Shown: positions 17,803 to 26,400 of the stretch, one piece after another
Layout: every line of letters begins with the position of its first letter
Numbering within the stretch: position 1 is the stretch's first letter
Source: JBBQWR01 sp038210495
GTDB taxonomy: Bacteria > Planctomycetota > Planctomycetia > Pirellulales > DATAWG01
Assembly: GCA_038210495.1 (NCBI GenBank)
Contig: JBBQWR010000032.1
Location: forward strand, 1-64,000
Direction of reading: 5' to 3'
Length of the DNA stretch: 64,000 nucleotides
Translations under genes and position numbers: made by a program
The notes under the pieces: model-generated
What the model was told of the DNA's origin: nothing
The model's database searches: none
The model's input: the letters and a program-made list of their open reading frames with translations, nothing else

Positions 17803-19095
17803 TTACCAGCAGCACTGCACGCCCGCGTAGACACCGTGCAGCACCAGTTCGCCGTTGACCTTCACGTCGGCGAATTCGTCGGCCGCCGCGAGGAAGTGCG
17901 GGATTTGGTTGTCAGCCAGAGCCACGCCGGTGGCCACCATCACGCGATAGCCGGCCACGGCGGACCAGTGGCAGCCCATGTCGTATTTAAGGCCTAGGTC
18001 AAGCTGCCCGATGAACGACACGGTGTCTTTGGCCCCGCTGATGTCGAAGCCGTTGACTCCGTCCCCGCGGTAGTAGTGGGAATCGCTCTCCGCATGGTTG
18101 CCGAAGATGCCCATAGTGGGCGTCGCGGTGAGCGAAAGTCGATCGCATAGCCGCCAATCGACGTGGCTGCCGATTTGGAAACCGCAGAGCAGGTTTTCGG
18201 TCTGGACGTTGAGGTTGGCCTGATTGACGCCGCCACCGGAGCCGTAGTTGAATCCGCCGGCGACCGAGGTCCAGAGCAAGTTCTCGTTGAAGCGAAACAG
18301 GCGGAAGCCGGCCAGCCAAGTCGAATGGACACTGGCGCAGTCGTCCGCCGCGTTCGGGTTATAGGTGTAGTTGATTTCGACATTATGCACGTCGTCGTGC
18401 CGCCAAATGAACACCTGATGGGCGTTGGTGAAGAAGCTGTCGGGAGTCTGGCCACCCAGCAGCAAATTACCGGCGCCGTTAGTCGTGTCGAGCGGCGTGC
18501 CGAGATTGTTGGTCGCCGAGCTGATGCTGGCCGAACCATTCATATCGAAGATGCCCCAATATTTGGCTTCGATTCCGCCTTCGCAGCAAAAGCGATAGCC
18601 GAGCGTGAATTCGGCGCCGCCGTCCCAGTGGACGTTGGCCTGCTCGGTATTGAGAATTTGAAGGTTATTGTTGGACTGATCGTAGGTCGTCCAATATTTG
18701 TTGGGCTGGTTGCGCGTCATCACAAGGCCGTCGGCGCCGAAATACCATGTCGGGCCGCAGCAGCAGCCCGTATCGCAGCCGCCGTTGGCGGAGCTTACCG
18801 TGCAGCCGGCCGTCGAGGGCTGAAGCACGTCGTAGACGTCGTTGGCTTTTGGAGCCACCGAAGGGTAGGTGGCGTTGGTTTTAGGAGGCGCCGGAGGTTG
18901 GATCGGCGCGGGAATGGCCGGTTGGCTATAACCCGCCGGCTGCAAAGTCGGGCCCTCGGAGGCCCAACTGGTGGAGATTTCCGGTAAGGGGAGCAGGCCG
19001 GGAGCCCCGCTCGAGGTTCCGCCCGCTGCCCAGACATTGGCCGCGGCGAGTCCACTCACCGCTAGCCCTAGGGCGAGCTTGGTCACGAATCGCAT
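17803..19095 (-). CDS. BBP7-like outer-membrane beta-barrel protein
   Basis: 430 residues from the ATG at 19095, which has AAAGGAG 8 nt upstream and opens a standard signal peptide (MRFVTKLALGLAVSGLAAANVWA). A Pro-rich segment (about 60-85) and a Cys-rich motif GGCDTGCCCGP (about 105-115) precede the barrel. The rest alternates short amphipathic strands ending in aromatic residues (WYFGADGLVMTR, FTLGYRFCCEGGIEAKYWG, KYDMGCHWSAVAGYRVM) and stops with a C-terminal QCCW. This matches the planctomycete BBP7 family of putative outer-membrane proteins. A strong terminator follows. Exact pore or adhesin function unknown. Confidence 0.88.
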   Translation of the reverse strand: MRFVTKLALGLAVSGLAAANVWAAGGTSSGAPGLLPLPEISTSWASEGPTLQPAGYSQPAIPAPIQPPAPPKTNATYPSVAPKANDVYDVLQPSTAGCTVSSANGGCDTGCCCGPTWYFGADGLVMTRNQPNKYWTTYDQSNNNLQILNTEQANVHWDGGAEFTLGYRFCCEGGIEAKYWGIFDMNGSASISSATNNLGTPLDTTNGAGNLLLGGQTPDSFFTNAHQVFIWRHDDVHNVEINYTYNPNAADDCASVHSTWLAGFRLFRFNENLLWTSVAGGFNYGSGGGVNQANLNVQTENLLCGFQIGSHVDWRLCDRLSLTATPTMGIFGNHAESDSHYYRGDGVNGFDISGAKDTVSFIGQLDLGLKYDMGCHWSAVAGYRVMVATGVALADNQIPHFLAAADEFADVKVNGELVLHGVYAGVQCCW

Positions 19096-19685
19096 CGTTC
19101 GCACTCCTTTCGTAGAACAACGTTTCCGTACTGGGCGAAGGGCCGGGGCGCAGCCGGCAAAGTTTGCCACGGGGCCGCGGGCGATCGCTTGATCGACAGA
19201 TTGGTTCGGAAATCCGTTTCCTACGAACAATCCCTTGCAATGTTCCCATCGTCTTCGATAGCACGCGGTTTCCTGCGAATTGGACGGCGCCACGCAAATT
19301 TTGGGAAACGCCTGGCGCTGTAACCGCTCCCCTAGGCGGGGTTTCGGTAGGGCGCAAATTAGAAACCAAAGGCAATGCGGGAAAAACCGCTACGGCGCGC
19401 ACTCACGCCCGGAAAAGCCGTCGCGACCCAACGCGAAAAAGGGGGCCGCGTTGAACGCGAGTGGTCGCGGACGCACCGGTGGCCGGGGCGGGAGGCATAC
19501 AGAATTACGAATGCCTAATGACGAATGTCTATTCAATGACGAATGAAGAAGCACGAATGACGAAGGATTGGTGACGAGCCAACCGGTCGAGTTATCGCGA
19601 ACTCAGAGCTTCGTCATTCGTCATTTGAGCATTCGTCATTGATTGGACATTGGGTATTTCGTCATTAGTCATTCTCCGCCGTCCT
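19096..19685. other. 590-bp intergenic region with an ACGAATGACGAA-type repeat
   Basis: Upstream of the BBP7 gene and downstream of the M42 peptidase gene. The part from 19501 onward is a repeat element (listed separately). The part 19096-19500 shows no gene; it should hold the BBP7 promoter, but no clear boxes are visible. Confidence 0.5.
19501..19674. repeat. ATTCGTCATTCGTCATT-family inverted repeat (copy 1)
   Basis: The left side has repeated AATGACGAAT units, the right side ATTCGTCATT units, around a unique centre. The same outer arms recur at 60331-60530 and 61498-61624. Confidence 0.8.
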
Positions 19686-20744
19686 CTACGGCGTAAACGT
19701 CTCGTGCCCCGTCAGCCGCAGGGCGAATCCGGCCAGCAGATCGGCCGCGCGATCGATGTCGCTGAGCGAGATCATCTCGACGCCGCTGTGCATATAGCGA
19801 TTGGGAATGCTGACGAGTCCCGTGGCCACGCCGGCCCGCGTGACCTGCAGCGAGTTGGCGTCGGTCCCCGTCGCCCGGCCGCTGGCGGCAAGTTGGAACG
19901 GCACTTCCCCCGCCTTGGCCGTCTCGAGCAGTCGAGAGACGACCACCGGATTCATGTTGGGACCACGATAGATCACCGGCCCTTTGCCCAGCGAAATGTC
20001 CCCTTCTTGCTTCTTATCAATCGTCGGGCAATCCGTCGCATGTGTTACATCCACCGCGATCCCTACTTGCGGATCGATTCCATAGGCGCTGGTCTGAGCG
20101 CCCCGCAGGCCAATTTCTTCCTGCACGGTGGCGACGGCATAAAGCGCACAGTTTAGCTTCTTCAAACTGGCCCGCCGCAATGCCTCGAACACGACCCACA
20201 GGCCGGCCTTGTCGTCCATCGCCGGCGAATTGGCCAGATCGTTCCGCATCTTTTGGAAACCAAGCTGCAGCGTCACCGGATCGCCGACGCTGAGCAGACC
20301 TTCGACCTCGGCCTTGTCCTTGGCGCCGACGTCGAGCCACAAGTCCTTCATCTTCGGAACCTGTTTTCGTTCTTCGTCGTTCAGTAGATGGATCGGCTTG
20401 CGCGAGATGACCCCGGGCACCGGCCCTTCGGTCGTCCAAACGGTCATCCGCTGGCCGACCAATTGCATCGGCTCCCAGCCGCCGATCGGCTGGCAGTAGA
20501 TATACCCCTCGGCGTCGATGTACTGCACGACCAAGCCGATTTGATCGCTGTGCCCAGCGAGCATCACCCGCAGCGGCGCCCCCGGATTCTTGACCGCGAT
20601 CACGTTGCCGTGCGAGTCGGTCGTGATCTTGTCGGCGAACCCGGCCGCATACTGTCGCACGATCTCCTGCACCGGCTGCTCGTAACCGGAGGGACTGGGC
20701 GTCTCCAAAATCTTCTGAAAAAATTCAAGCGCCGCGGCATCCAT
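19686..20744 (-). CDS. M42 family metallo-aminopeptidase
   Basis: 352 residues from the ATG at 20744 (GAGG 7 nt upstream), the usual length of the family (endoglucanase M/glutamyl aminopeptidase, FrvX). All expected residues of the two-zinc site are visible: HSDQIG (His and Asp), DDKAG (bridging Asp), QEEIGLRG (catalytic Glu pair), VDVTHATD and the terminal RYMHSGVE His. These enzymes trim N-terminal residues from peptides and assemble as dodecameric tetrahedra in the cytoplasm. Monocistronic. Confidence 0.94.
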   Translation of the reverse strand: MDAAALEFFQKILETPSPSGYEQPVQEIVRQYAAGFADKITTDSHGNVIAVKNPGAPLRVMLAGHSDQIGLVVQYIDAEGYIYCQPIGGWEPMQLVGQRMTVWTTEGPVPGVISRKPIHLLNDEERKQVPKMKDLWLDVGAKDKAEVEGLLSVGDPVTLQLGFQKMRNDLANSPAMDDKAGLWVVFEALRRASLKKLNCALYAVATVQEEIGLRGAQTSAYGIDPQVGIAVDVTHATDCPTIDKKQEGDISLGKGPVIYRGPNMNPVVVSRLLETAKAGEVPFQLAASGRATGTDANSLQVTRAGVATGLVSIPNRYMHSGVEMISLSDIDRAADLLAGFALRLTGHETFTP

Positions 20745-20940
20745 GAAGCGTCCTCGCCGAAGAAAAACATCCGTGACAATCGCCTCCGGCATCCTAGCCG
20801 TTGACGATTACCCCGACAAGCGCCGAGGGTGAGCAGGCTCAAGACGTGAGACCTCTGTGGCACGAGCTTCCATCCCCAGGGAGCGCAGCATCCCTTTCCT
20901 GCTCCCTCCCCTCGACGCGGAGCGCAGCATCCCCTGGCCT

Positions 20941-20979
20941 GCTCCCTCCCCTCGGCGGGGAGGGCTGGGGAGGGGGGCT
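20941..20979. repeat. GC-rich CCTCCCCTCGGCGGGGAGG element (copy A)
   Basis: GCTCCCTCCCCTC / GGCGGGGAGGGCTGGGGAGG hairpin-forming sequence just downstream of the GIY-YIG gene. Two shorter related units (GAGCGCAGCATCCC...) stand directly before it at about 20881-20940. Other copies: 24315-24352, 24721-24753 (inverted), 24998-25036. Confidence 0.8.
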
Positions 20980-20992
20980 AGCGAGTGGCATA

Positions 20993-22186
20993 TTACGCCA
21001 GAACAAGACTCGCCGTTTCCGGGTCATATCGAAAGTCACCGAGCGTCCCTTCCTTGAGTTTCCGAATCGCCTCGTCAATCGCGGCCAATGGTACGAGGAA
21101 CCATTCCCTGGGCTCCACGTCCGAGCCAAAGCGATCTTTCAATTGCAGATCCAATCGGGCGCCACCAAAAAACTTGTGCAGCAGGGCCTCAAGCGCCTTC
21201 CGATTGATGTTCGCCAATTTGAACGTCGCGACGATTTCCACATCGGCCAGCAGATACGTCGGGTCTTTCTTCGCGTTGACGATTCGGCTGTTCACGTCGC
21301 CGCCGGTCACGCCGATCTTGTGAACCAGAATCCTATTTTCCGCGATGAACGGATGATCCGATTTGCTCCTAAGCACGTAGATGTACCCCGTGGCCAAATC
21401 GCTTTCTTCTTCAACGTCCGAGAACAGCGGTCCAAAGCCTGGCTCGGTGATGCGGCGGCTGGCTTTGTCCTTATTCAAAGCACGCTGGAGCGAACGAGCG
21501 AGCAGGTCGCTTTCGGTTCCGTTGTCGTAAACGACTCTCAGCCGGCGGTCCTGCCGGCCATAATCACTGACGAATCGCTCGCCTAAGTCGGCGACGATGA
21601 CCTTCTGCCCGTCGAGGATGAACAGATCGTCTTTCACGACCTCCGCGTTTTCTTTGTATTTCACGGTCCGCCGCGCGCCGTCGTCCAACTCGCGCTGCAC
21701 TCGTTCGAAGATCGGTTTAAATATATCGAAGTCCATACAAGGAGTTCGCTGAGCAATTTCCTCCGCGGCTTTGATTTCTTCTCGCGAGCGGACATGAACA
21801 AGCAGGGCGACGTCCTCCTCCGCGGATGCCTCGACCCCCAGAGACGCAAGCAGCTCTTCATCGCTGGTTTCGTCCTCGGCAAGATCCGCTCGGGCATGAT
21901 CGCCAGCGCTTAAGAGCCCGCGAGAGTCCTTGTCTTTCAAGATTTCGCGGCACTCCGCGGATTCCCTCATCTGGTCCAGTCTCACCGCATAAAGCCGTTC
22001 GAAAATATCGCGATTCTCGCCATGCTCGGGCGATCGCCCGTGCTGCTCCAGAAACCGCTCGACGTCCTCGAATCCCGCGATGATTCGCTGCTCCCTGGCC
22101 GTGCGCCCGCCGGACGCGGCCGGGGCGGTGTCCACGCCCAATTCCCCCAGCAGCTCCAGGTCTTCGTCCGTGACACGTTCACCCAT
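20993..22186 (-). CDS. GIY-YIG nuclease-domain protein (T5orf172/MUG113-like)
   Basis: 397 residues from the ATG at 22186, which has a strong AGGAGG 6 nt upstream and overlaps the helicase stop by 8 bp. The N-terminal 90 residues are helical and conserved in family members (RTAREQRIIAGFEDVERFLEQ, RDIFERLYAVRLDQM). Residues about 260-365 hold the nuclease fold: YIYVLRS (GIY motif), HKIGVT (YIG motif), the catalytic Arg in VNSRIV and the Glu in EALLHKFF, then EWFLVP. Coupled to the helicase, so the two products probably act together in DNA cleavage, likely as the effector arm of the neighbouring methyltransferase system. That joint role is inferred. Confidence 0.85.
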   Translation of the reverse strand: MGERVTDEDLELLGELGVDTAPAASGGRTAREQRIIAGFEDVERFLEQHGRSPEHGENRDIFERLYAVRLDQMRESAECREILKDKDSRGLLSAGDHARADLAEDETSDEELLASLGVEASAEEDVALLVHVRSREEIKAAEEIAQRTPCMDFDIFKPIFERVQRELDDGARRTVKYKENAEVVKDDLFILDGQKVIVADLGERFVSDYGRQDRRLRVVYDNGTESDLLARSLQRALNKDKASRRITEPGFGPLFSDVEEESDLATGYIYVLRSKSDHPFIAENRILVHKIGVTGGDVNSRIVNAKKDPTYLLADVEIVATFKLANINRKALEALLHKFFGGARLDLQLKDRFGSDVEPREWFLVPLAAIDEAIRKLKEGTLGDFRYDPETASLVLA

Positions 22187-24251
22187 TGCGGTCCTCCTTC
22201 GCCTTGCGCTGCAAGAAGGCAATGCCCTCGGCCATTCGCTTCTCCCAGGGATCGACGGCAGTGATAGACGGCAGGCGGCCCTTTTCGTCCTTGAACCGCT
22301 TGGCCCGCTTAGCCAGTTCGCGCGCCTCGTCCAGCGTCATGCTCACGCGCTTGGCGGCGATCACGGCCGCGACCCGCTTCAGCCGCTCTTCGCTCATCGA
22401 TTTGGCCAGGATCGCGTAAGCCTCGCCAAACGGATTGATCCGGTCGATCAGGTCGATGTCGAGCTCCGTCACCGACAAGGCGAATTTCCGCACTCCATCA
22501 ATCAGCGCCATGTTTTTGACATTCTCACTCACTTCGCCCAGCGCCTTCTTGGCTTGTTGAACCAAATTCAGCACCGCCACCGCGTGCTGGCGGACCGCTT
22601 CTTGATCCTCGTCATCCAGATTCGGGAATTTCTCTCTCACGATTTTCCCCATCCGGACCTGCGTCAGTTCCTCCGGCGCCAGTTCGTGGTCGAACATCCC
22701 GCGCTCGATCGCCTGCTTGTCCTGCACCAGCGAGGTCACGAGCTCGGTCAAGTCCTCGCGGCAGATGCGCTGGGCCTCCGGGCTTTTTGGTTCGATCAGC
22801 CCCTTGATTTCCAGTTGCACCAGCCCCGATCCGGGATCGACCCCCACGTTGCACTTGTGCGGATCGTAGCCGCCGGCGCCATAGTCCAAGCCGGCCACCG
22901 GTCCACTACTGGGATGCTTCGGATTGAACTGAAAGCGCGGCGCGAGCACCTGCTCCATCAGCAGGCTTGCGGCGATCGCTTTCAGCGTATCGTTCACCGC
23001 CTCGGTGACGGCCCCCTCCGTGGCGTCGGGCTCGGCGATCAGGTTGGTAAACCGCGCTCGCGTCTTGCCCGGCGCATCGCGAGTAGCGCGGCCGATGATT
23101 TGCACGATCTCCGTGAGGCTCGATCGATAGCCGACCGTCAACGCGTGCTCGCACCAGATCCAGTCAAAGCCCTCCTTCGCCATCCCTAGCGCGATGATGA
23201 TATCCACGTGTTCGCGGTTGTGCTTCTGGCTCGGGTCTCTCAGCGCGGCGGAAACTTTTTCGCGCTTCGCCGGATCGTCGTCCACCAGATCGGCGATCTT
23301 CAGGATCTTGCCGTCGGCCGTTTTCACGAGTTGAAAACCGGTCTTCGGATCGGCGCCCTGCCATTCTCCCAGTCCGTCGATGAGGTGCTCGACCTCGATG
23401 ATTTTTTGCTTGGTGCTCTCACGGGAATTCACGTTCGGGATGTGGATTATCGTTTTCTCGTTCGGTTGCAGCACATCGAAGATGCATCTTTCAGCGTCAT
23501 TCCCCCTTTCGAGATACGACCCAGCGTAAAAGTAGTAGCCGATGTCGAGTTGCTTGAGATACTGATAGCCGTTGAGCTGTTCATAATACGTGTACGTGAC
23601 GGTGTCGAACTTCGACTCATCGTCCGGGTGCAACACTGCCTCGGCGTCGCCGCGAAAGTACGAGCCGGTCATCGCCACGAGATGCGTCTTGTCGCGAGCC
23701 ATGAATTGGCGGACATGATCCCCCAGCCTGCTCTCCGGGTTGGCCGAGACGTGATGAAATTCATCGACCGCGATCAGGCGATTGTCGAACGCCTCGACCC
23801 CGAACTTTTCCACCGCGAACCGGAATGTGGCATGCGTGCAGACCAGAACCATGTCGCCGCCGTCGAGAAACTTCTTCACCGTTTCGACCTTGCCGCCGTT
23901 GTCGGTTCCCGGCGCGTCGCAGAGATTCCACTTCGGCTCGACTTTCCAATCCGCCCAGAAACCGAACCGGCTCAGCGGCTCATCGTGGAAGCTGGCGCCA
24001 ATGGCCTTTTCCGGCACGACGATGATGGCCTGCCGGAGCTTCTGGTTTTGCAGCTTGTCCAGCGCGACGAACATCAGCGCCCGGCTCTTGCCCGACGCCG
24101 GCGGCGACTTGATGAGCAGATACTGTTCGCCTCGCTTCTGCCAGACGCGCTCCTGCATCGGCCGCATGCCCATTATGTTCGCTTTCGTCGAACTGCCGTC
24201 GTGGGCATATGTGACGGAGACAGAGGGAATGGAGATCGGAAGTTGGTTCAT
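22179..24251 (-). CDS. DEAD/DEAH-box superfamily 2 helicase, restriction-type
   Basis: 690 residues from the ATG at 24251; longer readings run into a GC-rich repeat and are unlikely. SF2 motifs: Walker A SPPASGKS (49-56), Walker B with DEFHH (163-167) in place of DEAD/DEAH, motif III AMTGSY, and motif VI QIIGRATRDAPGK (about 377-389). The C-terminal 250 residues are helical and end DPWEKRMAEGIAFLQ. This resembles type I/III restriction R-subunit motors but has no fused nuclease; the overlapping GIY-YIG gene may supply it. It would use ATP to translocate along DNA. Belongs to the 20993-27834 island. Confidence 0.88.
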   Translation of the reverse strand: MNQLPISIPSVSVTYAHDGSSTKANIMGMRPMQERVWQKRGEQYLLIKSPPASGKSRALMFVALDKLQNQKLRQAIIVVPEKAIGASFHDEPLSRFGFWADWKVEPKWNLCDAPGTDNGGKVETVKKFLDGGDMVLVCTHATFRFAVEKFGVEAFDNRLIAVDEFHHVSANPESRLGDHVRQFMARDKTHLVAMTGSYFRGDAEAVLHPDDESKFDTVTYTYYEQLNGYQYLKQLDIGYYFYAGSYLERGNDAERCIFDVLQPNEKTIIHIPNVNSRESTKQKIIEVEHLIDGLGEWQGADPKTGFQLVKTADGKILKIADLVDDDPAKREKVSAALRDPSQKHNREHVDIIIALGMAKEGFDWIWCEHALTVGYRSSLTEIVQIIGRATRDAPGKTRARFTNLIAEPDATEGAVTEAVNDTLKAIAASLLMEQVLAPRFQFNPKHPSSGPVAGLDYGAGGYDPHKCNVGVDPGSGLVQLEIKGLIEPKSPEAQRICREDLTELVTSLVQDKQAIERGMFDHELAPEELTQVRMGKIVREKFPNLDDEDQEAVRQHAVAVLNLVQQAKKALGEVSENVKNMALIDGVRKFALSVTELDIDLIDRINPFGEAYAILAKSMSEERLKRVAAVIAAKRVSMTLDEARELAKRAKRFKDEKGRLPSITAVDPWEKRMAEGIAFLQRKAKEDRNG

Positions 24252-24298
24252 GCGACTCTTTCTTTTCAGCGCCTGCCCCCCGGCGGGGACGTCAGTCT

Positions 24299-24715
24299 TT
24301 AGATAATTGTTCCTGCTCCCTCCCCTCGGCGGGGAGGGCTGGGGAGGGGGGGCCGCCGCCTCTGATCCCACTCTCGAACCTCCCGCCGAATTTCCTCCAC
24401 CACCCGCCAAATATCCTCATCCAAAACTTGGTTGCGGAAGCGAATCACGCGAAATCCTCGCGAAGCAAGCCATGCTGTTCGCCGAGCGTCGTGCTGTTTG
24501 CCTTGGTCCTCGACATGTTGCGGCCCGTCAAGTTCGACGATTAAGCAGTGGGAAAAGCAAACAAAATCGACGATGTAGGCGCCAATCGCCGCTTGCCGGC
24601 GGAACTTGACCCCCAGCTTGCCGGCTCTCAGAAAATGCCATAAGCGAGTTTCGGCCGGGGTCGCGTTATTGCGAAGCCCGCGGGCGAAGTCCCGTTGTTC
24701 TTGATCGCGATACAC
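24299..24715 (-). CDS. DUF559 endonuclease-domain protein (Vsr/PD-(D/E)XK-like)
   Basis: 138 residues. The DUF559 core is complete: RNNATPAETRLWHFLR, FRRQAAIGAYIVDFVC and LIVELDGPQH, giving candidate catalytic residues D50, E61 and D63 of a Vsr-like nuclease fold. The last 20 residues (PPLPSPPRRGEGAG) are translated from a GC-rich repeat element, and an inverted copy of that element lies just upstream of the start and supplies the GGGGAGGGGG ribosome-binding stretch. Same strand as the helicase, 47 bp before it. It may be part of the defence island or a small repeat-borne mobile gene. Confidence 0.82.
   Translation of the reverse strand: MYRDQEQRDFARGLRNNATPAETRLWHFLRAGKLGVKFRRQAAIGAYIVDFVCFSHCLIVELDGPQHVEDQGKQHDARRTAWLASRGFRVIRFRNQVLDEDIWRVVEEIRREVREWDQRRRPPLPSPPRRGEGAGTII
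24315..24352. repeat. GC-rich element (copy B), inside the DUF559 3' end
   Basis: Same sequence as copy A at 20941-20979; encodes the Pro/Arg/Gly tail of the DUF559 protein. Confidence 0.8.
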
Positions 24716-24720
24716 AAAAC

Positions 24721-24753
24721 CCCCTCCCCAGCCCTCCCCTCAAGGGGGAGGGA
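24721..24753. repeat. GC-rich element (copy C), inverted, upstream of DUF559
   Basis: CCCCTCCCCAGCCCTCCCCT followed by a complementary GGGGGAGGG arm, in the opposite orientation to copy B, so the two copies bracket the DUF559 gene. Confidence 0.8.
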
Positions 24754-24890
24754 GCCGGACAGATTTTTATTTAGCGGCGCCCCAGCTCCCGTGATAGAGC
24801 CTCGCGACCTTCCTTGTCCTGCTCCCGCCCTCTCCGGGTAGATCGATCTACTTTTCCGGCTCCGCCCCCCGGCGGGGAGGCTCTCATTTC

Positions 24891-24997
24891 AACTTTTGTC
24901 CTGCTCCCGCCCCGCGCCGGTAAGCGCAGTCTTCCCTTCCCGCTCCGGGAAGCACAGCCTTCCCTTCCCGCGCCGGGAAGCGCAGCCTTCCCTTCCT
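24891..24997. repeat. imperfect 28-bp tandem repeats
   Basis: Units beginning GAAGCACAGCCTTCCCTTCC or GAAGCGCAGCCTTCCCTTCC follow one another about three times and run into GC-rich copy D. Confidence 0.7.
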
Positions 24998-25036
24998 GCT
25001 CCCTCCCCTCGGCGGGGAGGGCTGGGGAGGGGGGCT
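24998..25036. repeat. GC-rich element (copy D)
   Basis: Same orientation and sequence as copies A and B; ends 2 bp before the stop of the methyltransferase C-terminal part. Confidence 0.8.
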
Positions 25037-25038
25037 TC

Positions 25039-26145
25039 TCACCCCTCAATCCCTTTCTTCCTCCCCATGGCCCCCTTCTTCACCGCGGCCTGCTTCGCAG
25101 TCATCCGCGTATAAAGCTCAAACAGCGTCTCCAGCCGCTCGGTGTCGTTCTTGAACCGGCGGCCGATATAGATCCGCTCCAGAGTCTCGTCGTTCCGCTC
25201 GTGCGCTTCCCGCAGGTCGCCGGGCATCGTCTCGGGATCGTAAAGGTCGGCGATCGTCGCCGGAAAATGCGCCTCCCGCGCCAGCAGGATATCCTCGGCG
25301 CAGCGAGTCAGGTCGGCTTTGTTCTGCTCGCTGAGCGCGGGAACGGGAAACGTGTTCCAGCCGAGCTTGTTCCCGTAAGAGAAATCCGTCCTCAATCGCG
25401 AACAGACTGTACCGATCCATACGAGGTGCAGGCGCGAGCCAATTAGAGCCAGATTCCAGAGGGGCTGATCGTAAATTGCGTAGCACTTATCGCCAATTAC
25501 TGGGCCAGCAGAGAAGTAGTCAACTGGCAGATACGGGCGGTATTGGGAAGATACACGTGGAATAACAATCGCTCGTTCGCCATCAACAGCGGACATTTGT
25601 ACAAATCGGTGAGGGACTGAGGCAAAGTCCCTCGTCGACGGTGCCTTGCTAGTAGTCCGAAACTGCCGCACCTTGTCAAGAATTGCCGCAATCGCACGGT
25701 TTTTTAGCGCGCTGTCCAGCTCATCGTCTTCGATCCATAGACAAGCACGGGGTTTCGAGTGGATGAGCTCTTCCGAGCCGAAAAACTTCCTGATGAAGTG
25801 GCGTTCGACATCACTTTCCCCAACCAGTTCCGCCGCAGCGTTGATCGCCATGATCAGATTGCCACCGTCTTTCGGCATATTGCCGAGGTACATTTTCGAT
25901 ATATCGGAAACTGGATTTTCTCTTTTCGCGACCACTACCTTTGAGTTCGGGACAAGATACGGCCCAATGAAATCTACTTTGCGAGCGCCGTCGTCATGAT
26001 AAAGGACCCGTCCCTTATGGTCCTCCCTTGCCAAGCCGACGATTACAACTGTAACCCCAGCCTTATCGCTCGCCAGGTTCGACCACTTAAATGAAGTATG
26101 CGCGAAGGATATGCACATACCTTCGCGGAAAACGAGCGGCCACAA
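25039..26145 (-). CDS. MmeI-like DNA methyltransferase, C-terminal part separated by a TAG
   Basis: 368 residues if translation restarts at the TTG at 26145, but the same frame is open up to 26400, where it meets the stop of the N-terminal part. The stretch 26146-26400 encodes EIDFENEGGETYICGNPPYKG, including the catalytic NPPY (motif IV) of N6-adenine methyltransferases, so a product starting at 26145 would lack it. The rest is the target-recognition and C-terminal region (RLHLVWIGTVCSRLRTDFSYGNKLGWNTFPVP, then a helical tail). Parts of 25500-26390 look richer in A+T than the neighbours. Without readthrough this part is probably non-functional. Confidence 0.75.
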   Translation of the reverse strand: MWPLVFREGMCISFAHTSFKWSNLASDKAGVTVVIVGLAREDHKGRVLYHDDGARKVDFIGPYLVPNSKVVVAKRENPVSDISKMYLGNMPKDGGNLIMAINAAAELVGESDVERHFIRKFFGSEELIHSKPRACLWIEDDELDSALKNRAIAAILDKVRQFRTTSKAPSTRDFASVPHRFVQMSAVDGERAIVIPRVSSQYRPYLPVDYFSAGPVIGDKCYAIYDQPLWNLALIGSRLHLVWIGTVCSRLRTDFSYGNKLGWNTFPVPALSEQNKADLTRCAEDILLAREAHFPATIADLYDPETMPGDLREAHERNDETLERIYIGRRFKNDTERLETLFELYTRMTAKQAAVKKGAMGRKKGIEG

Positions 26146-26400
26146 AAGCGCGACTTGCTCTCCTTGGCAAATAGAGTTTGTTGCAACGAGGCCGGCAGAA
26201 GCGATAGTAGCTTTACAATATCGCGCAGCCTTGATAACCCAATTGGCAACGTAATCCAGCGATGCGAACGATCCAGGATAATCCGCGAAAACGTGCTCAG
26301 TCTCAACCTTCTCTTCAACGCCCTTTCGATTCCGTCCTTTATACGGTGGATTCCCGCAGATGTAAGTTTCGCCCCCCTCATTCTCAAAATCGATCTCCGC

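Larger units (their letters stand above)
24716..25038. other. 323-bp repeat-filled spacer in the methyltransferase island
   Basis: Holds GC-rich copies C and D and, at about 24891-24996, roughly three tandem 28-bp units of the form GCGCAGCCTTCCCTTCC followed by CGCGCCGGGAA. No coding sequence is supported. Confidence 0.7.

Noticed and set aside
24715..24770. Thought of the GC-rich copies as ordinary terminators of the DUF559/methyltransferase units
   Set aside because: They form hairpins but lack T-runs, occur in both orientations, and are also found in coding DNA, so a dispersed element is the better explanation.
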